A DNA stretch of 43,668 nucleotides from an uncultured Roseateles sp. Its GTDB lineage: Bacteria > Pseudomonadota > Gammaproteobacteria > Burkholderiales > Burkholderiaceae_C. The notes beneath the pieces were generated by a model, which was not told the origin of the DNA, searched no databases, and was given only the letters and a program-made list of their open reading frames with translations. The position numbers were made by a program, and so were the translations under genes. The DNA lies in assembly GCF_913777145.1 (NCBI RefSeq), contig NZ_CAJYPS010000033.1:1-43668 (forward strand). Reading direction: 5' to 3'. Shown one piece after another: positions 18,375-28,699 of this stretch (the first letter of the stretch is position 1; each line of letters begins with the position of its first letter).

Positions 18375-19186
18375 TCATCCGATCAGCTTGTTGGCCAGCG
18401 CCTTGATCGCCTGGGCGGCGTCGCAGCCGGGATAGTTCTCCAGCATCAGCTGGCGCTTGAGCACCGCCTGGCGCACCGCCAGGTCGGCCTTGATCTCGCC
18501 CCACAGCTCCAGCCGGAAGGTCTGGCCCGGCGTGGGCCCCACAAAGCGCATCAGCACCTGCTGCAGCTGGCTGCAGATCAGCTTGCCCTCGCCGACGCGG
18601 TTGGCCTGGTTCACGACCAGGCCCACGTGGCGGCGCTGCTGCTGCGTGGCCAGCACCTTGATGGTCGCGTAGGCGTCGGTCAGCGAGGTGGGCTCCGGCG
18701 TGGCGACCACCAGCACATCGGTGGCCAGCGATACGGCGAACAGCACCACGTCGGAGATGCCCGCGCCGGTGTCCAGCAGCACCCAGTCGAAGCGCGGCTT
18801 GACCATGTCGATGATGTGCAGCAGCTTGTCGCGCACATCCGGCGTGAGGCGGGAGTACTCGACCATGCCGGAGCCGGCCAGCAGCACCGAGAAGCCGCCC
18901 GGTGCGGGCAGGATGGCCTGGTCCAGCGTGGCCTTTTCGGTGAAGACGTCGTGCAGCGTCAGCTTGGGGTGCAGGTTCAGCACCACGTCGAGATTGGCCA
19001 GGCCCAGGTCGGCGTCCAGCACCAGCACCTTCTGGCCGCGCGCGGCCAGCGCCGCGGCGAGATTGGCGGTGACGAAGGTCTTGCCGACGCCACCCTTGCC
19101 GCTGGTGATGGCCAGCGTGCGGGCGCCGGCGCGAGCGGGGCGGGCCACGGGCGGCGGGGTCGGCGCAGCAGGATCGTGGGTCGTGC

Positions 19187-19190
<4 letters not shown>
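18375..19190 (-). CDS. MinD/ParA-superfamily ATPase, FlhG-like
   Basis: The 271-residue P-loop ATPase has a deviant Walker A (SGKGGVGKTFVTANLA), the A' motif VLDADLGLANLDV and the Walker B/switch WVLLDTGAGISD. The text resembles FlhG/YlxH proteins that control flagellar number and placement, but the N-terminal DQAxxLR helix that binds FlhF is not seen; a Pro-rich N-terminus (about 1-24) replaces it. FlhG-like is thus the best guess, not certain. The ATG overlaps the stop of the diguanylate cyclase by four bases, so the two are coupled. A chemotaxis set begins on the other strand about 0.9 kb away. Confidence 0.85.
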
Positions 19191-19960
<770 letters not shown>

Positions 19961-20129
19961 AACAGTCTAGCAGCGCCACCCGGCGGTAGCGGGCGTGAAA
20001 CAGGCACGTTCCTGCCGTGATGTTTGCACTATGCTGGCTCGACAAAGAGCGGCCGGCGCGCCTTGCAGGGCAGAATCGAAACGCCTTGCCCCGACTGCTG
20101 CGAGCGCCCACAACAACTGAGCATCCGAC

Positions 20130-20981
20130 ATGCCCGCTCCCGACATTGCCCCAGGCGCTGACAGTCTCGACCATGAATTCAGCTTCAGCCGGGCCGACTT
20201 CGACCGTGTACGAGAGCTGATCTACAAGCACGCCGGCATCAGCCTGCACGACGGCAAGCATGCGATGGTCTACAGCCGGCTGTCGCGCCGCCTGCGCGAG
20301 ACCGGTCACAAGAGCTTCGCGAGCTACCTGCAGTGGCTGGAGGCGTCCAGCGGACCGGCGGGTGCGGCCGAATGGCAGGAGTTTGTGAACTGCCTGACCA
20401 CCAACCTGACCGCCTTCTTCCGCGAGGACCATCACTTCCACGCGCTGAAGGACGATCTCAAGGCTTTCGTCGGCAAGCCGGTGCGCATCTGGTGCTGCGC
20501 CGCGTCCACCGGTGAGGAGCCCTACTCCATCCTGATGACCTGCAGCGAGGCACTGGGCGCGTCCGCCTCGGTGCAGCTGGTCGCGAGCGACATCGACACC
20601 AATGTGCTGGCCACCGCCAAGCGCGGCGTCTACAACGCTGACGCGCGCGGGCTGGATGCTACGCGGCTGAAGAACTTCTTCCTGCGCGGCACCGGTGCCA
20701 ACGGCGGCAAGATCCGCGTGAAGCCCGAGCTGCAGCGCTGGGTGGAGTTCCGCCCGCTGAACCTGATGGACGCGCAGTGGCAGCTGGGCGACCCCTTCCA
20801 CATGGTGTTCTGCCGCAACGTGATGATCTATTTCGATGCGCCCACGCAGCGCAAGGTGCTGGAGCGCATCCATCGCGTGATGAGGCCGGGCGGACTGCTG
20901 TTCGTCGGCCATTCCGAGAACTTCACCGAGTCGCGCGACCTGTTCAGGCTGCGCGGCAAGACCATCTACGAGCGAGTCTGA
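20130..20981 (+). CDS. cheR: Chemoreceptor methyltransferase CheR (second copy)
   Basis: The 283-residue protein has all CheR hallmarks: TTNLTAFFREDHHFHAL, IWCCAASTGEEPYSILM (SAM site), ASDIDTNVLATAKRGVYN and FHMVFCRNVMIYFD. It differs clearly from the copy at 1219 (for example in the FFRE-following segment), so it is not a recent duplicate. It opens a compact plus-strand set cheR-cheD-cheB with gaps of 2 and 10 bases and is divergent from the diguanylate cyclase gene. This order is the standard end of a flagellar chemotaxis cluster, but cheA, cheW and cheY are not here. Confidence 0.97.
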   Translation: MPAPDIAPGADSLDHEFSFSRADFDRVRELIYKHAGISLHDGKHAMVYSRLSRRLRETGHKSFASYLQWLEASSGPAGAAEWQEFVNCLTTNLTAFFREDHHFHALKDDLKAFVGKPVRIWCCAASTGEEPYSILMTCSEALGASASVQLVASDIDTNVLATAKRGVYNADARGLDATRLKNFFLRGTGANGGKIRVKPELQRWVEFRPLNLMDAQWQLGDPFHMVFCRNVMIYFDAPTQRKVLERIHRVMRPGGLLFVGHSENFTESRDLFRLRGKTIYERV

Positions 20982-20983
20982 GC

Positions 20984-21649
20984 ATGAGCACCCCTGTGGC
21001 ATCCACCGGCGGCGGCGCCCTTGGCAACCCGGCGGCGCTGGCGCGGCTCAACGCGCTGAAGGCCGCCCCGCGCAAGGCCGGCGAGGCGTCGTTCTTCTTC
21101 TACGACGCGCACTTCAAGAATGCCGCGGTCAAGATCCTGCCGGGCGAGTACTTCGTCGACTCGGAAGACCTGCTGGTGATGACCACGCTGGGCTCCTGCA
21201 TCGCCGCCTGCCTGTGGGACCGCACCGCCGGCATAGGCGGCATGAACCACTTCATGCTGCCCGAGGGCAACGGCGACTCCGGCCGCTATGGCTCCTACGC
21301 GATGGAACTCCTGATCAACGAGATGATGAAGCGCGGCGCCAGCAAGATGCGCATGGAAGCCAAGATCTTCGGCGGCGGCGCGGTCATCTCCGGCATGAAC
21401 TCGCTGAACGTGGGCGAGCGCAACACCAACTTCGTGATCGACTACCTGAAGACCGAACGCATCCCCATCGTGTCCAAGGACGTGATGGATGTGTACCCGC
21501 GCAAGGTCTGCTTCCTGCCGCACAGCGGCAAGGCCATGGTCAAGCGCCTGGCCCCGACCAATACGGACGCGCTGGTCCAGCAGGATCGCGCGGCCATCCA
21601 GAAGGTGCAGCCGGTCGCCAGCAGCGGCGGCTCCATCGACTTGTTCTGA
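20984..21649 (+). CDS. cheD: Chemoreceptor glutamine deamidase CheD (second copy)
   Basis: The 221-residue protein is longer than the first copy because of about 30 extra N-terminal residues and a C-terminal tail. Thr-Cys-His are visible in [12 protein letters not shown] and [30 protein letters not shown] is the typical family segment, more canonical than in the copy at 2034. The start at 20984 lies two bases after the cheR stop. The extended tail with [14 protein letters not shown] has no known role. Confidence 0.95.
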   Translation: MSTPVASTGGGALGNPAALARLNALKAAPRKAGEASFFFYDAHFKNAAVKILPGEYFVDSEDLLVMTTLGSCIAACLWDRTAGIGGMNHFMLPEGNGDSGRYGSYAMELLINEMMKRGASKMRMEAKIFGGGAVISGMNSLNVGERNTNFVIDYLKTERIPIVSKDVMDVYPRKVCFLPHSGKAMVKRLAPTNTDALVQQDRAAIQKVQPVASSGGSIDLF

Positions 21650-21659
21650 GGAAACTTCT

Positions 21660-22745
21660 ATGGCCAAGACCAAGGTCGTGGTGGTGGACGACTCCGCGCT
21701 GGTCCGCTCCATCCTGTCGGAAATCATCAATCGCCAGCCGGACATGGAGTGCATAGGCGCGGCCTCCGACCCGCTGGTGGCGCGCGAGATGATCCGCAAC
21801 CTCAACCCCGACGTGATCACGCTGGATGTGGAGATGCCGCGCATGGACGGGCTGGATTTCCTGTCCCGCCTGATGCGGCTGCGGCCCATGCCGGTGGTGA
21901 TGGTGTCCACGCTGACCGAGCGCGGCGCGGACGTGACCATCAAGGCACTGGAGCTGGGCGCGGTGGACTTCGTGGCCAAGCCCAAGATCGGCGTCGCCGA
22001 CGGCATACGCCAGCTCGCGCAGGACATCACCGACAAGATACGCATCGCGGCCAAGGCCCACATCCGCCGCCACGTGAGCCCGCCGGCCGGCACGCCCGCG
22101 GCCGCGCCGGTCAAGCCGGTCACCATGGCCAGCCTGGGCAAGGCGTCCACCGAAAAGCTGATCTTCATCGGCGCCTCCACCGGCGGCACCGAGGCGACCA
22201 AGGACGTGCTGATCAACCTGCCGGCCGACAGCCCGGCCGTGGTCATCACCCAGCACATGCCGCCCGGCTTCACCAAGAGCTATGCGGCCCGACTGGACGG
22301 CCTGTGCAAGATCCGCGTGAAGGAAGCCCAGGACGGCGAGCGCATCCTGCCCGGCCATGGCTACATCGCGCCGGGCGGCCTGCACCTGACCGTGGAGCGC
22401 AGCGGCGCCAACTACATCGCCCGCGTGCAGGACGGCGACCCGATCAATCGCCACAAGCCCTCGGTAGAGGCGCTGTTCCTGTCGGCCGCCAAGGTCGTGG
22501 GGCCCAATGCGATCGGCATCATGCTGACCGGCATGGGCGCGGACGGCGCCAAGGCCATGAAGGTCATGAAGGACGCCGGCGCCTACAACTACTGCCAGGA
22601 CGAGGCCACCTGTGTGGTGTTCGGCATGCCGCGCGAAGCGATCGCGGCCGGCGCGGCCGACGAGGTGCTGCCGCTGAACCAGATCGCCCACAAGGTGCTG
22701 GAGCGCCTGCGCGCCACCTCGGGTGTGTCGCTGAACCGCGTCTGA
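21660..22745 (+). CDS. cheB: Chemotaxis methylesterase CheB (second copy)
   Basis: The 361-residue protein has a receiver (phosphoacceptor Asp56 in [11 protein letters not shown]; Lys in VAKPKIG), a linker and a methylesterase domain with catalytic Ser (IGASTGGT), His (ITQHMPPGF) and Asp (MTGMGADG). The ATG at 21660 follows GAGGAAACTTCT, a clear ribosome-binding site. It has the same length as the copy at 3801 but a different linker. It converges on hemW with a 35-base gap holding a hairpin. Confidence 0.97.
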   Translation: MAKTKVVVVDDSALVRSILSEIINRQPDMECIGAASDPLVAREMIRNLNPDVITLDVEMPRMDGLDFLSRLMRLRPMPVVMVSTLTERGADVTIKALELGAVDFVAKPKIGVADGIRQLAQDITDKIRIAAKAHIRRHVSPPAGTPAAAPVKPVTMASLGKASTEKLIFIGASTGGTEATKDVLINLPADSPAVVITQHMPPGFTKSYAARLDGLCKIRVKEAQDGERILPGHGYIAPGGLHLTVERSGANYIARVQDGDPINRHKPSVEALFLSAAKVVGPNAIGIMLTGMGADGAKAMKVMKDAGAYNYCQDEATCVVFGMPREAIAAGAADEVLPLNQIAHKVLERLRATSGVSLNRV

Positions 22746-22752
22746 GCCCTGC

Positions 22753-22784
22753 GTGAGCCCGGCAGCCGCCGGGCCCGCACTCAC
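22753..22784. terminator. Bidirectional hairpin between cheB and hemW
   Basis: CCCGGC (22758-22763) pairs with GCCGGG (22768-22773), with an outer GTGAG/CTCAC pair (22753-22757 and 22780-22784). It overlaps the hemW stop codon. There is no U-tract. Confidence 0.4.
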
Positions 22785-24049
22785 AGGAACAGCTGCTGCA
22801 GGTCGCTGAGGAAGTCGAAGCCGCGCGCGGTCGGCTGTATGCGCGCCGGATCGTCCACCAGCAGGCCGCGCGCTACCCCTTGCGCCAGGCCGGCCGAGAT
22901 CGCCGAGCCCGGCAGGCCGGTGCGCTCCAGGAACTGCGCGATGGGGACGCCGTCCTTCAGGCGCAGCGCGTTCAGCATGAACTCGAACGGCAGTTCCCTG
23001 GCGCCCACCTCGCTCTCATTGCTGACCGCCTGGCCCTCGGCGGCCTTGGCCATATAGGCCGCCGGCTCGCGCCAGCGCACCTGGCGCAGCACGCGGTGCG
23101 CAAAGCTGAGCTTGCTGTGCGCACCCGCGCCTATGCCCAGGTAGTCACCGAACTCCCAGTAGTTCTGGTTGTGCACGCAGCGGTGGCCCGGCCGCGCATA
23201 GGCCGACACCTCGTAGCGCGCCAGCCCCGCGGCCTCGGTGCGCGCGGTGATCAGGTCCAGCATGTCGCTGGCCAGGTCCGCGTCCGGCAGGCCCGCGGGC
23301 GTGCGGGTCGCGAACACCGTGTTGGGCTCTATCGTCAGGTGGTAGATGGACAGGTGCGGCGGCTTGAAGGCCAGCGCGGTATCCAGCTCCGTGGCCAGCT
23401 GATCCAGCGTCTGGCCGGGCAGCGCATACATCAGGTCGAGGTTGAAGGTCTCGAAGGCCTGGGCCGCCTCGGCCAGCGCCTCGCGCGCCTGGGTGGCGCT
23501 GTGCACCCGGCCCAAGGCCTTCAGCTGGGCGTCGTCGAAGCTCTGCACGCCCACCGACAGCCGCGTGACGCCGGCCTCGCGAAAGCCCTTGAAGCGCTCG
23601 CGCTCGAAGGTGCCCGGGTTGGCCTCCAGCGTGATCTCGCAGCCCGGCTCCAGCGGCAGGCGCGCACGCAGGTCGGAGATCAGCTGCGCGATCTGCTCGG
23701 GGTCGAACAGGCTGGGCGTGCCGCCGCCTATGAAGACGCTGACCACCGGGCGCCCCCAGATCAGCGGCAGTGCGGCCTCCAGGTCGGCACGCAGCGCGGC
23801 CAGATAGGCCTCGGCCAGTTCAACGGGCAAAGCGCCGTCCAAGCGGGCGCCGGGCCGCCCCGAGCCAGTTGCACCCCCATTGGGGGCCGACGCCAAAGGC
23901 GTCATGGGGGCCAACTTCAGCTCGTGCGAGTTGAAGTCGCAATAGGGGCACTTGCGCAGGCACCAGGGCAGGTGCACATACAGCGCCAGCGGCGGCAGCG
24001 CCTGCAGCTGCAGCGTGCCGGGGCGCATCAGCTTGACGATGTCAGCCAA
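22781..24049 (-). CDS. hemW: HemW-type radical SAM haem chaperone
   Basis: The 422-residue protein has the radical SAM cluster WCLRKCPYCDF (CxxxCxxC), FIGGGTPSLF, EANPGTFE and SVGVQSFDD, with a HemW C-terminal domain (from about 310). HemW-type proteins were once annotated as oxygen-independent coproporphyrinogen oxidases; known members bind and hand over haem. Odd feature: between the cluster motif and the first helix (LVEAYLAAL-like region) there is an extra low-complexity stretch of about 25 residues, APMTPLASAPNGGATGSG and on. It is encoded by a palindromic repeat (23867-23916). The start overlaps rdgB by eight bases. Confidence 0.94.
   Translation of the reverse strand: MADIVKLMRPGTLQLQALPPLALYVHLPWCLRKCPYCDFNSHELKLAPMTPLASAPNGGATGSGRPGARLDGALPVELAEAYLAALRADLEAALPLIWGRPVVSVFIGGGTPSLFDPEQIAQLISDLRARLPLEPGCEITLEANPGTFERERFKGFREAGVTRLSVGVQSFDDAQLKALGRVHSATQAREALAEAAQAFETFNLDLMYALPGQTLDQLATELDTALAFKPPHLSIYHLTIEPNTVFATRTPAGLPDADLASDMLDLITARTEAAGLARYEVSAYARPGHRCVHNQNYWEFGDYLGIGAGAHSKLSFAHRVLRQVRWREPAAYMAKAAEGQAVSNESEVGARELPFEFMLNALRLKDGVPIAQFLERTGLPGSAISAGLAQGVARGLLVDDPARIQPTARGFDFLSDLQQLFL
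23867..23916. repeat. Palindromic repeat inserted in frame within hemW
   Basis: AGTTG (23867-23871) and CAACT (23912-23916) flank two nested hairpins. CCCCCA/TGGGGG lies at 23874-23879 and 23881-23886. GACGCC-AAA-GGCGTC lies at 23889-23903, followed by ATGGGGGCC. The design resembles the REP-like intergenic palindromes common in Burkholderiales genomes, but here it is inside a coding region and kept in frame. Confidence 0.65.
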
Positions 24050-24647
24050 GGTGCCAGACCTCGCGGAACTGCTGCATCAGGCTGGCCGCGGCCAGCGCGC
24101 GGTGGCTGAGGCGGTTCTTGTCGGCGGCCGGCAGCGCGGCCACCGTGCTGCCCAGCGCCGGGATCCACATCAGCGGGTCGTAGCCGAAGCCGCCCTCGCC
24201 CTGCGGCGCGGCCAGGATCTCGCCGGCCCAGCGGCCCATCGCGATCAGCGGCTCGGGGTCGTCCGCGCTGCGCACCGCCACCAGCGCGCACACGAAGCGC
24301 GCGCGCCGGTCGGCCACGCCGTCCAGCTGGCGCAGCAGGTGGGCATTGTTGGCCGCGTCGCTCTTCTCGCCGCCGGCGTCCTGCGCGTAGCGGGCCGAGC
24401 GCACGCCGGGCGCGCCGCCCAGCACCTCCACCGCCAGGCCGGAGTCGTCCGCCAGCGCCGGCAGGCCGCTGAGGCGCGCCGCGTGGCGGGCCTTGGTCAG
24501 CGCGTTCTCCACGAAGCTGTCGAAGGGCTCGTCGGCCTCGGGAATGCCAAGGCTCCCCTGGTTCACCAGTTCTATGCCCAGCGGCGTGAACAGCGCCTGC
24601 AGCTCGAGCAGCTTCTTGGCGTTGTTGGATGCGAGAACCAGCTTCAT
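24042..24647 (-). CDS. rdgB: Non-canonical purine NTP pyrophosphatase (RdgB/HAM1)
   Basis: The 201-residue protein begins MKLVLASNNAKKLLELQ, with the substrate-binding SNNAKK motif, and has ALADDSGLAVEVLGGAPGV with the catalytic acidic residues. It hydrolyses XTP, ITP and dITP, keeping them out of nucleic acids. It starts one base after the rph stop and overlaps hemW by eight bases. The trio rph-rdgB-hemW is a conserved betaproteobacterial order. Confidence 0.97.
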   Translation of the reverse strand: MKLVLASNNAKKLLELQALFTPLGIELVNQGSLGIPEADEPFDSFVENALTKARHAARLSGLPALADDSGLAVEVLGGAPGVRSARYAQDAGGEKSDAANNAHLLRQLDGVADRRARFVCALVAVRSADDPEPLIAMGRWAGEILAAPQGEGGFGYDPLMWIPALGSTVAALPAADKNRLSHRALAAASLMQQFREVWHLG

Positions 24648-24648
24648 G

Positions 24649-25392
24649 TCAGCCCCGGGCCGCGCTCTGCAGAGCGTCCTGCTGCAGCGCCAGCAGTTCC
24701 TTGATGCCCTTCTCGGCCAGGTCCAGCAGCACGTTCATCTCGGCGCGGCTGAACACCACGCCTTCGGCCGTGCCCTGCAGCTCCACGAAGCCGCCCGCGC
24801 CGGTCATCACCACGTTCATGTCGGTGTCGCAGGCGGAGTCCTCGGTGTATTCCAGGTCCAGCAGCGGCGTGCCGTCAACGATGCCCACGGAGATCGCGGC
24901 CACCGCGTCCTTGATCGGCGACTGGGTGATCTTGCCGGCCGCCAGCAGGCGGTTGACCGCGTCCTGGGCGGCGACGAAGGCACCGGTGATGGCTGCGGTG
25001 CGGGTGCCGCCATCGGCCTGCAGCACGTCGCAGTCCAGCGTGATGGTGCGCTCGCCCAGGGCGCCCAGGTCGAACACCGCGCGCAGCGAGCGGCCGATCA
25101 GGCGCTGGATCTCCTGCGTGCGGCCGCTCTGCTTGCCCTTGGCCGCCTCGCGGTCGCTGCGGGTGTGGGTGGCACGCGGCAGCATGCCGTATTCGGCCGT
25201 GACCCAGCCCTCACCCGAGCCGCGCTTGTGCGGCGGCACACGCTCTTCCACCGACGCGGTGCACAGCACGCGGGTGGCGCCGAACTCGATCAGCACCGAG
25301 CCCTCGGCGTGCACGGTGAAGCCACGGGCGATGCGCACCGGGCGCAGTTGGTTGGCGGCGCGGCCGGCGCTGCGCACAAAGTCTTGACTCAT
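24649..25392 (-). CDS. rph: Ribonuclease PH
   Basis: The 247-residue protein carries the RNase PH signature: the N-terminal [20 protein letters not shown], the phosphate-binding region [20 protein letters not shown], and [20 protein letters not shown]. It trims tRNA 3' ends phosphorolytically. The ATG at 25392 follows a 103-base gap after the PP2C phosphatase gene, which may contain a separate promoter. The longer frame to 25608 has no family similarity before [11 protein letters not shown]. Confidence 0.97.
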   Translation of the reverse strand: MSQDFVRSAGRAANQLRPVRIARGFTVHAEGSVLIEFGATRVLCTASVEERVPPHKRGSGEGWVTAEYGMLPRATHTRSDREAAKGKQSGRTQEIQRLIGRSLRAVFDLGALGERTITLDCDVLQADGGTRTAAITGAFVAAQDAVNRLLAAGKITQSPIKDAVAAISVGIVDGTPLLDLEYTEDSACDTDMNVVMTGAGGFVELQGTAEGVVFSRAEMNVLLDLAEKGIKELLALQQDALQSAARG

Positions 25393-25495
25393 GGTGTCTG
25401 GGGCTGGTTGAAGGCTGCGGGCCGGCGGCCCATGCAGCGAAGCCGTGATTCTCGGGCAAGCGCCGCGCCGGCTCAGCCGCGCGGGGTTTGGCGGT

Positions 25496-26404
25496 TCAGG
25501 GCCGGGGCGAACGCCGGCCGGACTGGCGGATGACCTCGTTGATCTCTCGCACCGCGCGCTCGATCTCCTCGTCGTCCATGCTGGCCACCGAGTCGGCGTC
25601 CAGCGCACCCTGGATGGTGGACGCGAAGCCGGAGTTGCCGAGGTTCTGCGTGCTGCCGGCGTCGGGGTCGCCCTCGCCTTCCCACTCGACCGCCAGCGCG
25701 GTCACGTTGTCGCAGCGCGCGCCACCCTGGCGCAGCGCCTGCTCCACCAGCTCGGGCACGGCTTCGTGCAGCGCATGGCCGGCCAGCTGCGCGGTGATCT
25801 CGGCGTCGGGCACATTGCCCCACAGGCCGTCGGAGCACAGCAGCAGCCGGTCGCCCGGCTCCAGCACCAGCGGGCCCTGGGTGTCCACCATGGGTCGGCC
25901 CGGGCTGCCCAGGCAGGTGAACAGCACGTTGCGGTTGAAGGCCTCGGGCGAGTTGGGCACGCGACCCAGCGCCTCCTGCAGCTCGGTGTAGGAATGGTCG
26001 CGCGTGCGGGCGATCAGGCGCCCGCCGCGGACGAAATACAGACGCGAATCGCCGCAGTGCGCCCACCAGGCCTGGTTGCCCTGCAGGATGCAGGCGACCA
26101 CCGTGGTGCGCGGCGTGTCGGACAGGCGCTTGGCCTGCGCATAGCGCAGCAGCTGCTGGTGGGCGATCAGCGTGGTGTCGCCCAGGAACTGCTGCGGATC
26201 GCCCAGCACCGGACGCGCGTCCTGCTGGAACAGGTGGGCCAGGGTCTGCAGCGCGATCAGCGACGCGACCTCGCCCTCCGGGTGGCCGCCCATGCCGTCG
26301 GCCAGCGCGAACAGGCCGGCCTCGCGGGTGAAGCAGTAGCCCATGCGGTCTTCGTTGGTCTCACGGCCGCCCTTGCGGCTGACCTGGAACACGTCGAACC
26401 TCAT
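25496..26404 (-). CDS. PP2C-type Ser/Thr protein phosphatase
   Basis: The 302-residue protein has the PP2C metal-binding motifs in order: [49 protein letters not shown] and [11 protein letters not shown]. No membrane segment is visible. It has a C-terminal acidic tail of about 50 residues ([19 protein letters not shown]) beyond the catalytic core. It is 46 bases downstream of a Ser/Thr kinase gene, so the two are probably antagonists in one pathway. The ATG at 26404 was preferred because [19 protein letters not shown] fits the family start. Confidence 0.94.
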   Translation of the reverse strand: MRFDVFQVSRKGGRETNEDRMGYCFTREAGLFALADGMGGHPEGEVASLIALQTLAHLFQQDARPVLGDPQQFLGDTTLIAHQQLLRYAQAKRLSDTPRTTVVACILQGNQAWWAHCGDSRLYFVRGGRLIARTRDHSYTELQEALGRVPNSPEAFNRNVLFTCLGSPGRPMVDTQGPLVLEPGDRLLLCSDGLWGNVPDAEITAQLAGHALHEAVPELVEQALRQGGARCDNVTALAVEWEGEGDPDAGSTQNLGNSGFASTIQGALDADSVASMDDEEIERAVREINEVIRQSGRRSPRP

Positions 26405-26450
26405 GCCGGCTCCCGCACCGGCACCCCGCTGCAAACCGCGTCGCGGCGCA

Positions 26451-27419
26451 TCAGGCCTTGGCCCCGGACTTCAGGTTCTCCAGCTGCAGCTTGAGGCGCT
26501 CGCTGAAGGACAGCTTGGTGTAGCGGCGCTCGGTCTCGCGGGCGAGCTCCTTTTGCAGCGCGAACACGCTCTGCGGGCGCGCCAGCGGGTCCAGCGACAT
26601 GCACCACTCGGTCACCTCCAACAGGTTGTCCGAGTAGACATTGCGCAGCCGCGACAGGCTCAGCGACAGCCGGTCCTTCTCGATACGCTGCGGCGCGTCA
26701 TTGGGCGGGTAGCCCTGCATGCAGGCGTAGATGCAGGCGCCTATCGCATAGATGTCGGTCCAGGGGCCCAGCGAGCCGTCGCGCTTGTACATCTCCGGCG
26801 CAGCAAAGCCCGGCGTGTACATGGGGCGTATGAAGTTGCCTTCCTTGCTCAGCACCTCGCGCGCGGCGCCGAAGTCCAGCAGCACCGCCCGGTTGTCATT
26901 GGTGATGAAGACATTGGCCGGCTTGATGTCCAGGTGCAGCATCTTGTGCTGATGCACGATGCGCAGGCCACGCAGGATCTCGTCGAAGAGGCTGCGTATC
27001 GTGGACTCGCGGAACACCTTGTCGCGCTTCATGTCGCGCGCGGTGACGATGAAGTCCTGCAGCGTGTCGCCCTGCAGGTAGTTCATCACCATGTAGACGG
27101 TCTCGTTCTCGCGCAGGAAGTTCAGCACCGAGACCACGCTGGGGTGCGAGATCTGCGCCAGCGAGCGGCCTTCCTCGAAGAAGCTCTTGAGGCCCAGCCG
27201 GTACAGCGGCTGCTTTTCGGGCTTGACGCGCGGCGTCAGCTCGCCGGGCGAACGCTCGGCCAGCGAGGACGGCAGGTATTCCTTCAGGGCCACCAGGTGA
27301 TGGTCGGGATCCTCGGCGAGGTAAACCACCCCGAATCCGCCGGCTGCCAGTCGCTTGATGATCTGGTAGCCGCCAACCACCGTGCCTGCGGGCAAGGAGG
27401 CGGGCTTCGGCTTGGACAT
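26451..27419 (-). CDS. Soluble Ser/Thr protein kinase
   Basis: The 322-residue kinase has the glycine loop (LAAGGFGVVYLAE), the ATP-binding Lys (LVALKEYLP), the catalytic loop HLDIKPANVF, DFG (LLDFGAAR) and APE (FAAPEM). The HRD motif reads HLD, as in many bacterial homologues. No membrane or PASTA domain is seen, so it is a soluble Hanks-type kinase. It pairs with the PP2C gene downstream. It is divergent from yicC with only 31 bases between the start codons. Substrates are unknown; the operon with rph, rdgB and hemW is conserved in betaproteobacteria. Confidence 0.95.
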   Translation of the reverse strand: MSKPKPASLPAGTVVGGYQIIKRLAAGGFGVVYLAEDPDHHLVALKEYLPSSLAERSPGELTPRVKPEKQPLYRLGLKSFFEEGRSLAQISHPSVVSVLNFLRENETVYMVMNYLQGDTLQDFIVTARDMKRDKVFRESTIRSLFDEILRGLRIVHQHKMLHLDIKPANVFITNDNRAVLLDFGAAREVLSKEGNFIRPMYTPGFAAPEMYKRDGSLGPWTDIYAIGACIYACMQGYPPNDAPQRIEKDRLSLSLSRLRNVYSDNLLEVTEWCMSLDPLARPQSVFALQKELARETERRYTKLSFSERLKLQLENLKSGAKA

Positions 27420-27450
27420 AATCGCGCTTTGTCTGTCTTGCGAGAGCGAA

Positions 27451-28365
27451 ATGCCAGTCTACAGCATGACCGGGTACGCCAATTCCGTGGCTCACCCTCC
27501 CAAGGCCGAGGACGGCAGCACCCCCACCCAGGCCTCTGTCAGCGTGGAGCTGCGCTCAGTGAACGGCCGTTTTCTCGACTTCAGCCTGCGCATGCCGGAC
27601 GAGCTGCGTGCGCTGGAGCCGCAACTGCGCGAGCTGGTCTCGGGCGCGTTCAAGCGCGGCAAGATCGAGATGCGCATCAACACCCAGCGCGACGGCGACG
27701 GCGGCTGGCCCCAGCCCCAGCCCGAACAGCTGAACCGCCTCGCCAACCTGGAGGCCAAGGTGCGTTCCTGGTTGCCCCAGGCCGCGCCGCTGTCGGTGCA
27801 CGAGGCGCTGAACCTGTGCCGCAGCGCGGGCGCCAGCCTGCCGGGTCTGGATAACGCCACGCTGGAGGCCGCACGCGACTGCGTGAAGGGCCTGGCCGAG
27901 GCCCGGGCGCGCGAGGGCGCGCGCCTGGTGGACGTGCTGCTGGAGCGCATCGCCCGGCTGCGCGAGCTGGCCACCGAGGCCGAGCCCCTGCTGCCCGCCG
28001 TGGTGGCACGTCAGCAGCAGCGCTTTCTGGAACGCTGGCAGGAGGCGCTGAACAGCACCGGCGCGGCCAGCAGCGTGCCGCAGGAGGCGCTGCAGGAGCG
28101 CGCGCTGAACGAGGCCGCGGCGTTTGCGATCCGCATCGACGTGGCCGAGGAACTGGCCCGGCTGCGCGCCCACCTGGACGAACTCACCCGGCTGCTGAAG
28201 AAAGGCGGCGAGATCGGCAAGCGCCTGGACTTCCTGATCCAGGAACTGCACCGCGAGGCCAACACGCTGGGCTCCAAGTCCGCCGCGCTGGAGCTGACCA
28301 ACATCTCGGTGGAGATGAAGGTCGCGATCGAGCAGATGCGCGAGCAGGTGCAAAATTTGGAATGA
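27451..28365 (+). CDS. yicC: YicC/YloC-family endoribonuclease
   Basis: The 304-residue protein starts MPVYSMTGYANS, the typical YicC start, and ends with GEIGKRLDFLIQELHREANT and NISVEMKVAIEQMREQVQN, the conserved C-terminal domain. Members such as E. coli YicC and B. subtilis YloC have reported endoribonuclease activity. In this gene the insert PPKAEDGSTPTQAS follows the first strand. gmk usually lies downstream of yicC in proteobacteria, but here a gene-poor stretch with integrase remains follows instead. Confidence 0.96.
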   Translation: MPVYSMTGYANSVAHPPKAEDGSTPTQASVSVELRSVNGRFLDFSLRMPDELRALEPQLRELVSGAFKRGKIEMRINTQRDGDGGWPQPQPEQLNRLANLEAKVRSWLPQAAPLSVHEALNLCRSAGASLPGLDNATLEAARDCVKGLAEARAREGARLVDVLLERIARLRELATEAEPLLPAVVARQQQRFLERWQEALNSTGAASSVPQEALQERALNEAAAFAIRIDVAEELARLRAHLDELTRLLKKGGEIGKRLDFLIQELHREANTLGSKSAALELTNISVEMKVAIEQMREQVQNLE

Positions 28366-28366
28366 G

Positions 28367-28440
28367 GTCCCACGAGATCCAAGTGCATCTCAAAACCCCT
28401 CCAAATCATTGACTTAGATCGGTCTGGCGTCCCACGCGAT
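28367..28440. repeat. Imperfect 12-bp direct repeat after yicC
   Basis: GTCCCACGAGAT (28367-28378) recurs as GTCCCACGCGAT (28429-28440), one mismatch, starting two bases after the yicC stop. The region is AT-richer than its surroundings. It may be the footprint of an old integration event next to the integrase remnant, which is an inference. From 28441 to 28699 I see no gene; a 7-bp hairpin GCCTAAC/GTTAGGC lies at 28613-28632. Confidence 0.4.
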
Positions 28441-28699
28441 TTCACGCTGTCTCTTCAGAGCGCACCTTTGGTGTGCAGGTCGATGTGTAGGTAATTTGGG
28501 CCTGCGCGCTTCCCGGAGGAGTCCGGTTTTTCCTACGCACGCCCTCGTGAGCCACAACTGAGATTGCCATGACAGGCAAGCGTCTGCCCGTGCCGTGCCG
28601 GTCTTCGCCCTCGCCTAACACGCAAGTTAGGCGGCTTGGATCCTTGCCGCGGCTTCTCACAACTTCAGGACAGCCCGGCCGGCCAGCTTTGCGCGGACA

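Noticed and set aside
19990..20020. GGCACG-TTCCT-GCC before cheR, like a sigma54 -24/-12 promoter
   Set aside because: The GG-GC spacing is one base short and no activator site is seen.
28613..28632. GCCTAAC-N6-GTTAGGC resembling the outer boxes of an integron attC site
   Set aside because: The stem is only 7 bp with a 6-base loop, far too short for an attC site, and no cassette or integron integrase is nearby.
28442..28660. A 72-codon minus-strand open frame between yicC and the integrase remnant
   Set aside because: No recognisable domain, no credible ribosome-binding site and low-complexity text.
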